The position numbers and the translations under genes were made by a program. The notes under the pieces are model-generated. The model saw only the letters and a list, made by a program, of their open reading frames with translations. It searched no databases and was not told the origin of the DNA. Below, one piece after another: positions 36,170-43,381 of a DNA stretch of 54,054 nt; position 1 is the first letter of the stretch; every line of letters starts with the position of its first letter. This DNA is from Clostridia bacterium (GTDB lineage: Bacteria; Bacillota; Clostridia; TANB77; CAG-508): assembly GCA_017470645.1 (NCBI GenBank), contig JAFUYJ010000008.1:1-54054 (forward strand), in the 5' to 3' direction.

Positions 36170-36744
36170 ATGGAAAAATACTATAACAACACCGAAAACA
36201 AACCAGCTAACAAAAATGTTCAATATCTAATAAATCAAATAAAACCAACCCCATCCACCGCGATAGACATAGGCTGCGGTGCAGGCAGAGACACAGTATT
36301 TTTAATACAAAATGGTTGGCAAGTTTTAGCAATAGACAGAAATGATGTAGAAGATAGAATAAAGAATAGACTTACTGAAGAAGAAAAGCACAGATTTAGA
36401 TTCTCAAAACAACAATTTGAAAATATGGAATTAGAACAAACTAATTTAATAGTTTCCAACTTCAGTCTATCATTCTGCAACAAAGACAAATTCAGCAAAC
36501 TATGGAATAAAATTCAAAACAGCATTCTACCAAACCGGATATTTCGTTGGTAATTTTTTCGGAACAAATGATGAATGGAATGTTGCTAATACTAATAAGA
36601 CATTCTTCACAAAAAATCAAGTAGAAAGTCTATTTGAAAAATTTGAGGTAATTACTTTCAACGAGATTGAAAAAGATGGAATAACACGGTGAAGGTAAAG
36701 AAAAACATTGGCACTTTTTCAGTGTAATAGCTAAAAAGAAATAA
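36170..36744 (+). CDS. Class I SAM methyltransferase (TehB-like), two +1 frameshifts at CGG
   Basis: About 190 residues when both shifts are read. The N-terminal part has the SAM motif DIGCGAGRDT and the acidic AIDRND. Frame one meets CGG at 36536; skipping the C gives GYFVGNFFGTNDEWN and an open frame. That frame meets a second CGG at 36687, directly followed by TGA; skipping its C gives GEGKEKHWHFFSVIAKKK and the natural stop TAA at 36742. The restored end, with DG.T..GK.KHWH, fits TehB-like methyltransferases exactly. TAAGGAGC precedes the ATG. Standard annotation would give a truncated pseudogene. Confidence 0.82.
36536..36538 (+). other. In-frame CGG, first +1 frameshift site of methyltransferase
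   Basis: CGG is codon 123 from ATG 36170, after AAC. Skipping either C of the CC pair gives GGA (Gly) and restores the family sequence. Confidence 0.8.
36687..36689 (+). other. In-frame CGG, second +1 frameshift site of methyltransferase
   Basis: CGG is in frame only after the first shift has occurred and is followed immediately by TGA. Skipping the C gives GGT (Gly) and the conserved C-terminus. Confidence 0.8.
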
Positions 36745-36769
36745 AAACATATAAAAATTCCACACCCCA

Positions 36770-36811
36770 ACCATTAGTTGATACAAAAAAATACCCCACT
36801 CAACCAATGGT
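36770..36811. promoter_or_regulatory. Inverted repeat, candidate operator for the XRE gene
   Basis: ACCATTAGTTGA (36770-36781) and TCAACCAATGGT (36800-36811) are inverted copies with one mismatch, 18 bases apart, 55 bases before the XRE regulator start. The position suits autoregulation. It is weakly terminator-like too, but no T run follows. Confidence 0.5.
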
Positions 36812-36865
36812 ATGTGTACTTATTCAACCAAATACATTACACTTAAATCAAAGGAGGAAAGAAAA

Positions 36866-37474
36866 ATGGATCAGATAAAAATTGGTAAATTTATAGCTGA
36901 ATGCAGAAAAAAGAATAATCTAACACAAATTCAATTAGCTGAAAAATTAAACATCACCGACAGAGCTATATCCAAATGGGAAAATGGAAAGTCAATGCCT
37001 GATTCATCAATAATGTTAGATTTATGTGATGAACTAAAGATAAGCGTAAACGAATTACTAAGTGGGGAGGTAATTAAAATGGAGGATTATAAAAAACAAG
37101 CTGAAGAAAACTTATTAAAAATGGAAAAGGAAAGAGAGCAAAAAGATAAACAATTATTAAATTTAGAAGTTGTTATAGGTTATATTTCATCAATTACATT
37201 TCTAATACTAATATTTGTAGCATCTTTTATTGAAATGCCATCTTGGCTACGAATAATTTTAATAGTATTTGGATCAGTAATATTTGCAGTTGGTGTAGGT
37301 AAGGCGGTAAAAATAGAACAAACAGCAGGATACTATGAATGCAATAAATGCCACCACAAATATGTTCCAGAGTATTCAAGTGTATTTTGGGCAATGCACA
37401 TGGGAAGAACAAGATATATGAAATGTCCAAAGTGTAATGAAAAGAGTTGGCAGAAGAAAGTAATTAGTAAGTAA
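36866..37474 (+). CDS. XRE-family regulator with membrane helices and zinc ribbon
   Basis: 202 residues from the ATG at 36866 (AAAGGAGGAAAG before it). An HTH_3 domain (about 6-60: CRKKNNLTQIQLAEKLNITDRAISKWENG) is followed by a short coiled coil, two membrane helices (about 100-120 and 128-145) and a C-terminal zinc ribbon (CNKCHHKY...CPKCNEKSW). This looks like a membrane-tethered repressor or sensor. The inverted repeat at 36770-36811 is a candidate binding site. Confidence 0.88.
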   Translation: MDQIKIGKFIAECRKKNNLTQIQLAEKLNITDRAISKWENGKSMPDSSIMLDLCDELKISVNELLSGEVIKMEDYKKQAEENLLKMEKEREQKDKQLLNLEVVIGYISSITFLILIFVASFIEMPSWLRIILIVFGSVIFAVGVGKAVKIEQTAGYYECNKCHHKYVPEYSSVFWAMHMGRTRYMKCPKCNEKSWQKKVISK

Positions 37475-37479
37475 CAAAT

Positions 37480-37516
37480 AAAAAGCAAATGATAAGTTGA
37501 AATCATTTGCTTTTTA
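37480..37516 (+). terminator. Rho-independent terminator
   Basis: AAAAAGCAAATGAT / ATCATTTGCTTTTT hairpin. Confidence 0.9.
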
Positions 37517-37567
37517 TAATATAATAAAGTAAATTGTATAGTAAAAATTTAAAAAGGAGGTAACAGA

Positions 37568-38062
37568 ATGATAACATTTGTACGTCATGCTAGAACTAAT
37601 TTTAATAACCAAAGATTATTCCATGGACAGCTTGATATAGAGCTAAGTGATACAGGAATTAAAGAAGCGGAAGAAAAAAGTAAAGAGTTCCCTCAAAATT
37701 ATGACATATGTTTTTGCTCACCATTAAAGAGAACAAAACAAACAGCAGAAATTTTAGTACCATATCTTGACATTAACATTGATGATAGAATTCAAGAAAG
37801 AAATATGGGAGACTGGCAAGGAACAAGCATAACCGACGAAAAGCTTGAATTATTAAGAAATAGCGAAGTTCCACCAAACGGAGAAGCAATTCCTGAAGTT
37901 GATAAACGTGTTAATGAATTTTTGAAAATGGTAAATGATAATTATAAGGATAAGAATGTTATCGTTGTTACTCATGGTGGAATTATTCATTCTGTTAGCA
38001 GAATTCTATCTAAAGAAATTAAAACAAATAACCACTTAGAACCTATTCAAGTTGATATGTAA
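37568..38062 (+). CDS. Histidine phosphatase (phosphoglycerate-mutase-like)
   Basis: 164 residues. The catalytic RHA motif (FVRHARTNFN, where RHG is usual) and the second His in VVTHGGIIHS, plus the Glu in ERNMGDWQG, mark the histidine phosphatase superfamily. The substrate is unknown; such proteins dephosphorylate sugars, cobalamin precursors or other metabolites. The protein is slightly short at the C-terminus compared with typical members (about 200). AAAGGAGG precedes the ATG. Confidence 0.87.
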   Translation: MITFVRHARTNFNNQRLFHGQLDIELSDTGIKEAEEKSKEFPQNYDICFCSPLKRTKQTAEILVPYLDINIDDRIQERNMGDWQGTSITDEKLELLRNSEVPPNGEAIPEVDKRVNEFLKMVNDNYKDKNVIVVTHGGIIHSVSRILSKEIKTNNHLEPIQVDM

Positions 38063-38103
38063 GTAATCATCAATAGAAAATGGTATGCATTAATCTAATA
38101 TTA

Positions 38104-38141
38104 TAAAAGCAGATATAAATTATACTTATATCTGCTTTTTA
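38104..38141 (+). terminator. Rho-independent terminator
   Basis: AAAAGCAGATATAA / TTATATCTGCTTTTT hairpin between convergent genes, probably used in both directions. Confidence 0.88.
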
Positions 38142-38155
38142 GATATTTTATAAAA

Positions 38156-38659
38156 TTACCACTCGAATATTACTTTAAAATCTGGTTTGCTATTAAACAT
38201 GTTATCATAGAATTCAAGTTCGATATAGTTAGTATCGTTGTTTAATGCATATGCAACTGAAGCAGTTGTTTTTCTTCCTTTGCTCACACCACTTCCGTAT
38301 TTAGTATCTGCGGGATAAGTTTCTAATAGATTATTATCTTTGTCATAAAGTTTAAAATTCATTTCAGATACATTCAAATCACTTTCTTTTGAGATGTTCT
38401 CGTATTCATACTCAATTATAACGACTTTATTAGCTTGTTTGTCAGAGAATTGATTTCTATCAGATGTTTCATATATATTTGTGAATTTTACTCTGTACTC
38501 TCCAGAGCTACTTTTAACAGTAATATCGTCATTTAATTTGTAATTGTCAGTTTTTCCATTAGAATTTGTAGTTACATCGTTCCCACTACCAACAGCGAAA
38601 ACAAGAAATGAGATACCAACAAGTATCAAAAATAAAAAATTAACTATTTTTTTCTTCAT
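38156..38659 (-). CDS. Secreted DUF4352/DUF5067-like protein
   Basis: 167 residues from the ATG at 38659. An N-terminal signal or anchor (IVNFLFLILVGISFLVFAVG) has no lipobox Cys. The rest is one beta-sandwich with VKFTNIYETSDRN and KVVIIEYEYENISKESD, typical of DUF4352/DUF5067-like extracellular domains. Function unknown. The ATG overlaps the TGA of the VanZ-like gene (ATGA), so the two are translated together. Confidence 0.7.
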   Translation of the reverse strand: MKKKIVNFLFLILVGISFLVFAVGSGNDVTTNSNGKTDNYKLNDDITVKSSSGEYRVKFTNIYETSDRNQFSDKQANKVVIIEYEYENISKESDLNVSEMNFKLYDKDNNLLETYPADTKYGSGVSKGRKTTASVAYALNNDTNYIELEFYDNMFNSKPDFKVIFEW

Positions 38660-39018
38660 TTTTTTTCCCTCCAATAGTATTTTTCTGTAAGGCTAGCAAT
38701 AATTGTAGAAATAATATAGACTAGTATATCAAAAACATCAAATGTACCCATAGCAACACCGGTAAATTGCAGATACTCAAAAAATATTCCAACTAATATT
38801 ACATATAAAGCTGTAAGAATAATATAATATTTTGATAATGCTTTTGAAAAAACAGTACTTAAAGTATAAAAACTTATTGTCCAAAGAATATCTGGGACAT
38901 AGTTTCTAATAAAGGATGATATATAGTCACTTTTGGTTAAGAGTCCGTAATTACTTAAAAGATAGATACATATACCAATTATTAAAGTACATAATGAATA
39001 TATTATTTTTTTACACAT
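38656..39018 (-). CDS. VanZ-like membrane protein
   Basis: 120 residues with four hydrophobic helices. DILWTISFYTL and the EYLQFTGVAMGTFDVFDILVYIIS stretch match the VanZ-like family signature (EXXQ...GTFD..D). VanZ gives low-level teicoplanin resistance in enterococci, but most small members have unknown roles in the envelope. AAAGGTGG precedes the ATG. It is coupled to the downstream secreted protein by a 4-base overlap. Confidence 0.8.
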   Translation of the reverse strand: MCKKIIYSLCTLIIGICIYLLSNYGLLTKSDYISSFIRNYVPDILWTISFYTLSTVFSKALSKYYIILTALYVILVGIFFEYLQFTGVAMGTFDVFDILVYIISTIIASLTEKYYWREKK

Positions 39019-39241
39019 AAAATGAATATGCCACCTTTCTTATGAAAAGTATAATCTAGTTGTTGAGAAAAAGCAATAAAAAATTTAACTAATTTGTTAA
39101 AAAATGTCGAATAAAAAATATAATGTTCGTTATGAAAATAGCATTTACATTTCGTTTTCTTTAAAATGAAGGATTTTAACTTCATAGTTTAAAAAATGAT
39201 ATTTTAATCAGGAAATATAAGAAAAAAAGTAGTAAAATAAA

Positions 39242-39258
39242 AAACAATATGATACAAT
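39242..39258 (+). promoter_or_regulatory. Shared 17-base extended -10 promoter motif (copy 2)
   Basis: Identical to 32908-32924. Followed, as there, by a 31-bp leader-like stretch and AAAGGAGG. Confidence 0.5.
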
Positions 39259-39289
39259 CAATTCATAAGAAAACAAAGGAGGGAAAAAA

Positions 39290-40408
39290 ATGAAATTAGT
39301 AGCTGCAAAATGTCCAAATTGCGGTGCACAAATTGATGTTGATAAAAATAGTGATTCAACTTTGTGTGAATACTGTAATTCAAAGATTATAGTTGATGAT
39401 GCAATTGAAAAATACAAACTTGAAATTTCGGGAACGGTTGAGGTTAATAATTTACCAAAATTGGAAAATTATATGAAATTAGGAGAAAGATATTATAATG
39501 ATAAAGAGTATAAAGAATCTTATGAAGCATATAGCAAAGCTATTGAATTAGATCCAGATTGTGGTATAGCAGTATTAAGAAAAGGACTATGCAAATCATA
39601 TTGTTCTACTTATTATGATACTGATATTAATGCAGCGGTTAATGGAATTAAAAATGCATATGATCTATTTAAAATTAAAAACGATGAGAATAGTATAAGG
39701 TTAGCAGTTATTGAATGTAGAAAAACATTAGTGTATTTAGATGATATGTTATTTGATGGGTATAGAAAAAATGGAATGTCCGTAAAAGAATTTGACAGCT
39801 TTAATTCTAAGTTCGAGTCATGCATAAATGGACTTGAATACCTATACGGAATTACTGAAGATAAAGAATTGAAGAAAGAAATTATTAAAAACATTATACA
39901 AATAATTGATCATTTATTGTTGAGTAAAGCATGTAAAACAGGTATTGTAACGAAAGGAATTGAAGGTAAAATAATGCGCAGCTTGGATAATGTAAAAAGG
40001 AATAAATACTTTCAAATTAAAAGAGAATATCTGATGGAATTTAATGCATTAGAAGGAAAAAATGTAAATGTAAACATAAATAATACAAAAGGTGTACTAG
40101 ATGATATATTAAAGAAATTTAAGATTGATTGGTTATTTTCAGGGGGAAGTTCAAGCCAAATAATTTTAGATATATTAGCTTATATTGCTTCAGCTATTTC
40201 AGCTCTGTTTGCTATTGGTGCAGCAGCTGGCAATGCGTATATTAGCTTTTTTATGTTTTTGATGGCAGCTGTTTTATTATTACCACCAATAAAGAAGATT
40301 ATCATAAATAAGCTAGATGGCAAAATAAAAGAACTTCCAAAGGTAATTATTATATTAAGAATTATTCTTATTATTGGTGCATTTGTATTAGCGCCATCGA
40401 CAAATTAG
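39290..40408 (+). CDS. Zinc-ribbon and TPR protein with C-terminal membrane helices
   Basis: 372 residues. N-terminal zinc ribbon (CPNCGAQ...CEYCNSK), TPR-like helices (YMKLGERYYNDKEYKESYEAYSKAIELDPD), a long helical middle, and two or three C-terminal membrane segments (about 295-350). This layout is common in Firmicutes membrane adaptor proteins with no defined function. ACAAAGGAGGG precedes the ATG. Confidence 0.82.
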   Translation: MKLVAAKCPNCGAQIDVDKNSDSTLCEYCNSKIIVDDAIEKYKLEISGTVEVNNLPKLENYMKLGERYYNDKEYKESYEAYSKAIELDPDCGIAVLRKGLCKSYCSTYYDTDINAAVNGIKNAYDLFKIKNDENSIRLAVIECRKTLVYLDDMLFDGYRKNGMSVKEFDSFNSKFESCINGLEYLYGITEDKELKKEIIKNIIQIIDHLLLSKACKTGIVTKGIEGKIMRSLDNVKRNKYFQIKREYLMEFNALEGKNVNVNINNTKGVLDDILKKFKIDWLFSGGSSSQIILDILAYIASAISALFAIGAAAGNAYISFFMFLMAAVLLLPPIKKIIINKLDGKIKELPKVIIILRIILIIGAFVLAPSTN

Positions 40409-40418
40409 ATGAAAATAA

Positions 40419-40465
40419 AAACTTGAAGTAAATCCTCCAATAGAAGTTTTACTTCAAGTTTTTAT
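40419..40465. terminator. Bidirectional terminator
   Basis: AAAACTTGAAGTAAA / TTTTACTTCAAGTTTTT hairpin between convergent genes; it reaches the stop of the fliB-like gene. Confidence 0.85.
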
Positions 40466-41574
40466 AATTTCAATAAATTCTCAACATCAAATAATTCCAA
40501 ATCACAAAACGCATCAAAAATACTATTCATATTATCTTCACTATATTCAATTTCTTCAGAATAACTCTTAACAATTTCCACACAATCAAGTAGATTAACA
40601 TCTTCATATTCTAACCAATGACAGTAAAATAACCATTTAAGTACCGATATGCTCACAGTCATCAGTTTTATCTTAGAAAGAACATCTCCATCAAAGCAGC
40701 CTTTCAAAAAATATCTCCAAACAAAGTAAATAGCAATATTCTTCAAATATATATTTATTTCATGATATTTCTTTTCAAAAATATTTAAGTTTTCTCTAGC
40801 CTCTTCAGAAAGGATACCGTTTTCAAAAGTTGTCTTATATAGCTTTAAATTTCTTTGCAAACAAGGAATCCAATTATCACTATTTGGTTCAAGCGTCATA
40901 AAAAAATCAATTATAGACGCCATACCATCACCAACACCTTTTTTATCCACAGTTTCATCAGTGTCAACAGATATAATATCATCATCATCTAACAAACCAC
41001 TATCCAAATCTAACTGTGTCATATACGCATACCAAAGAATATTCTTAATTCTTTCAGTTAAACTAATTTCATCATTATCCAGATACTCAATTATTTTAGT
41101 TCTACATTTTAAAAGATAATTATAAATCTCATCATCATACTCATCACATCCTTCAAAAGGAATATCAATTTCATATGTTTTAAAATGTCTGTTTTGCGAA
41201 AGTATAATTCTAGCTGCCTCTTCACAACACAAACCAACACCACATTCCTTAACCCCATCAAACCATTCGAAATATCTAGGATGATCCGTACATATTTGGC
41301 ACAATTTCTCTTCACCAAGATTTATATAAATATCACAAAGTCCGCAATCATTTAGAAAAGGACAGTTACCATTATTGTTTAATATAAAATGACTAGGACC
41401 ACTAAAATCAACTTTTTTACGTAATTTGTCACCGAATTCTCCAGGAACACTTTTATAAAATTTAGCAGTTTCATCATCAATATCAATTTCCCATCCGGCA
41501 GAACAGCAACTATCTTTACATTTATCAGCAATGCATTTGAATTCTTTATAATATTCAGGAGCACGCATTTTCAT
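40462..41574 (-). CDS. fliB: FliB-like flagellin lysine-N-methylase
   Basis: 370 residues. The Cys clusters of the YkgJ/FliB family are complete: CIADKCKDSCCSAGWEID, CPFLNDCGLCDIY, CQICTDHPRY and CGVGLCCEEA, likely holding a metal centre. FliB methylates flagellin lysines in Salmonella; Clostridia have many homologues outside flagellar clusters, so the substrate here is unknown. No flagellar gene is in the window. GAGGTGATATTTTA precedes the ATG on the minus strand. Confidence 0.85.
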   Translation of the reverse strand: MKMRAPEYYKEFKCIADKCKDSCCSAGWEIDIDDETAKFYKSVPGEFGDKLRKKVDFSGPSHFILNNNGNCPFLNDCGLCDIYINLGEEKLCQICTDHPRYFEWFDGVKECGVGLCCEEAARIILSQNRHFKTYEIDIPFEGCDEYDDEIYNYLLKCRTKIIEYLDNDEISLTERIKNILWYAYMTQLDLDSGLLDDDDIISVDTDETVDKKGVGDGMASIIDFFMTLEPNSDNWIPCLQRNLKLYKTTFENGILSEEARENLNIFEKKYHEINIYLKNIAIYFVWRYFLKGCFDGDVLSKIKLMTVSISVLKWLFYCHWLEYEDVNLLDCVEIVKSYSEEIEYSEDNMNSIFDAFCDLELFDVENLLKL

Positions 41575-41637
41575 TAAAATATCACCTCAAAACTTTTTTC
41601 AAGTATTATAGCATTTTTATGAAGAAAAAACAAGAAA

Positions 41638-41706
41638 GGAACTTTTTGGGACACTGACAAAAAGTTTCGCAAGATTGATACTTTTTGTCAGTGTCCCAAA
41701 AGTTCC
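41638..41706. repeat. Long palindromic repeat (copy 3, complete)
   Basis: Arms of 28 and 27 bases (GGAACTTTTTGGGACACTGA continuing into CAAAAAGT, and its complement) pair with a single extra T around a 14-base loop. The arms share words with copies 1 and 2. Here the element lies between divergently oriented genes, upstream of both, so it is not simply a terminator. Confidence 0.85.
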
Positions 41707-41767
41707 ATATTGCAATATTATGTAAAATGTGATAAAATAATGTCATACTTTTACAGGAGGTGCTAGC

Positions 41768-42454
41768 ATGATAATTCATGCAAAAGACTATATTTTGCGG
41801 AATTTCAGTATGACTGATGCAAGAGAGTTCTATCAAATGACACATGATGATGACAAAATAAAAACATATGTGCCTTCAGCATATCCAAATGATCCACAGG
41901 AAGCATACATGATAGTTAACGTCTATTCAAAAGGCGATAACATCAACGACTTCTATTTGGTTATCGAAAAGGACAACATAATGATAGGCGCTATTATAGC
42001 GGTTAGAACAATTGGCATGACACTTGACACATCGGCAATCATTTTCAAACCATACAGGGGAAAGGGTATAATGACCGTGGTTTTGAACCAATTTAAAAGA
42101 TGGCTCAAAAATCATACGGATTTTGAAATTATGTCATTAGTGATAAAAAAGGATAATGAAGCATCACTGAGGCATGTTCAAAAATGCGGTGTTATTTTGC
42201 AAAAAGAAGATGAAGAATACAAATTCTACAAAATTTATCTGAAAGAAGGTTGTACTATGGCATTTAACAAGAGTCGGAATCAGTGTGTTGTATGTGAAGG
42301 TGGAAAATGGGTGAAGGTTACTAATAATCACGTTGGTAAAGATGTCTATGACAGAAAAACTAACGAGAGAATAGGAACACTTATTGAACCTAATCCTAAC
42401 ACTCACATGCTGCAGCTTAGGTTAATCAATGGTAAAACAGTAACCATTAGATGA
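41768..42454 (+). CDS. GNAT acetyltransferase with C-terminal extension, foreign-looking
   Basis: 228 residues. A GNAT domain (YILRNFSMTDAREFY, then IIFKPYRGKGIMTVVLNQFKRW and NEASLRHVQKCGV) followed by about 65 residues starting MAFNKSRNQCVVCEGG with beta-strand character. An internal ATG at that point, after a weak AAGG, could start a separate small protein. Base composition is richer in G and C, uses AGG often, and two CGG codons (in ILRNF and KSRNQ) are read in frame as Arg, unlike any other intact gene here. This suggests recent transfer. AGGAGGTG precedes the ATG. Confidence 0.78.
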   Translation: MIIHAKDYILRNFSMTDAREFYQMTHDDDKIKTYVPSAYPNDPQEAYMIVNVYSKGDNINDFYLVIEKDNIMIGAIIAVRTIGMTLDTSAIIFKPYRGKGIMTVVLNQFKRWLKNHTDFEIMSLVIKKDNEASLRHVQKCGVILQKEDEEYKFYKIYLKEGCTMAFNKSRNQCVVCEGGKWVKVTNNHVGKDVYDRKTNERIGTLIEPNPNTHMLQLRLINGKTVTIR

Positions 42455-42498
42455 GCCTAAGTGTGAATTCTCAACTAGACACAGCACAAAAAAAGAAA

Positions 42499-42552
42499 TA
42501 GAACATCTATCAAATTATTTTATAATATTTTGGGTAGATGTTCTGTTTTTAT
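42499..42552 (+). terminator. Rho-independent terminator
   Basis: AGAACATCTA / TAGATGTTCT stem with a longer AT-rich loop and TTTTTATT after it. Confidence 0.7.
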
Positions 42553-42617
42553 TATATAATGTAATTGCAAATGCCTGGAAAATGTACTAAAATAAAGAAA
42601 AAGTAAAGGTGAGATAG

Positions 42618-43214
42618 ATGACTAAAAAAGAAAAAATAGAAGAACAGAATAAATCAGAAAGATTGGAATTGTTATATAAAAAATGCATAGCAGAACTTGA
42701 GTCAATTGGGTTAGATTTAAGCCAAAAAAGCATAGGAACAATCAGTATTCAATTAGCTAAACGAAACAACCAGAGATATGGATGCTGCAAGCAAGAAGAA
42801 CCGGATGAAAGGTATAAAATTGTAAATAAAGTTGGAAGAAGGAAAATAATTAAATACGAGAAGTTCAACAAACATAATATAGAGATAAGCAAGTGGGTGT
42901 TAGATTTAAATGAAGAAATAATAAAGAATACTATAATGCATGAAATAATACATTGTTTTCCATTTTGCAATAATCATGGCAAACAGTTTAAAGCTTATGC
43001 TGAATACATAAATAAAAAACTGGGGTACAATATTACTAGATTGGGAAATAAAAAGGAAGATTTCAAAAAAAGTAATGTAGAGTATGAAGAAAAAACGTAT
43101 AAATACACAATTAAGTGTACAAAGTGTGGAAAACTGTTCCACAGAAATAGGTTGGCAAAGAATTTCTTTAGAAGGTATAGATGTCAGTGTGGGGGAAAGT
43201 TGGAATTCAGTTAG
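42618..43214 (+). CDS. SprT-like zinc metallopeptidase
   Basis: 198 residues. The catalytic HExxH motif is HEIIHCF with a downstream His in NNHGKQFK, as in SprT/Spartan-like peptidases, and the C-terminal zinc ribbon (CTKCGKLF...CQCGGKLEF) is the usual ending of the family. In eukaryotes Spartan digests DNA-protein crosslinks; bacterial roles are not defined. The N-terminal helix and RYG segment fit the family. AAGGTGAG precedes the ATG. Confidence 0.87.
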   Translation: MTKKEKIEEQNKSERLELLYKKCIAELESIGLDLSQKSIGTISIQLAKRNNQRYGCCKQEEPDERYKIVNKVGRRKIIKYEKFNKHNIEISKWVLDLNEEIIKNTIMHEIIHCFPFCNNHGKQFKAYAEYINKKLGYNITRLGNKKEDFKKSNVEYEEKTYKYTIKCTKCGKLFHRNRLAKNFFRRYRCQCGGKLEFS

Positions 43215-43232
43215 TTTTTAAAATAAGGAGAA

Positions 43233-43373
43233 GTAAAAAGAAGGTAATCGAAAAATATATTAACATTCCGTTCGCTTACTGGCGTGCGAAGTGTTGAGAA
43301 AGACATTAGTGTGGAGCACCAAACTGTGCGCTCCACTGCATGTTAATATATTTTCCAATTACCTTCTTTTTAC
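43233..43373. repeat. 141-bp cruciform element between convergent genes
   Basis: Outer arms of 33 bases (43233-43265 and 43341-43373) pair at 31 positions. The middle folds into two further hairpins: TTCGC/GCGAA (43271-43290) and GTGGAGC/GCTCCAC (43311-43336). The element is clearly more GC-rich than its surroundings. It has no ORF. It might be a MITE-like element or a structured RNA; it can also act as a bidirectional terminator. Confidence 0.8.
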
Positions 43374-43381
43374 TTTTTTAA

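Noticed and set aside
39003..39185. Small minus-strand ORF upstream of the VanZ-like gene
   Set aside because: No ribosome site or coding character, and it overlaps AT-rich promoter sequence.
41638..41706. Ordinary rho-independent terminator
   Set aside because: The neighbouring genes are divergent and both start next to it, so there is no transcript to end there; arms are far longer than needed.
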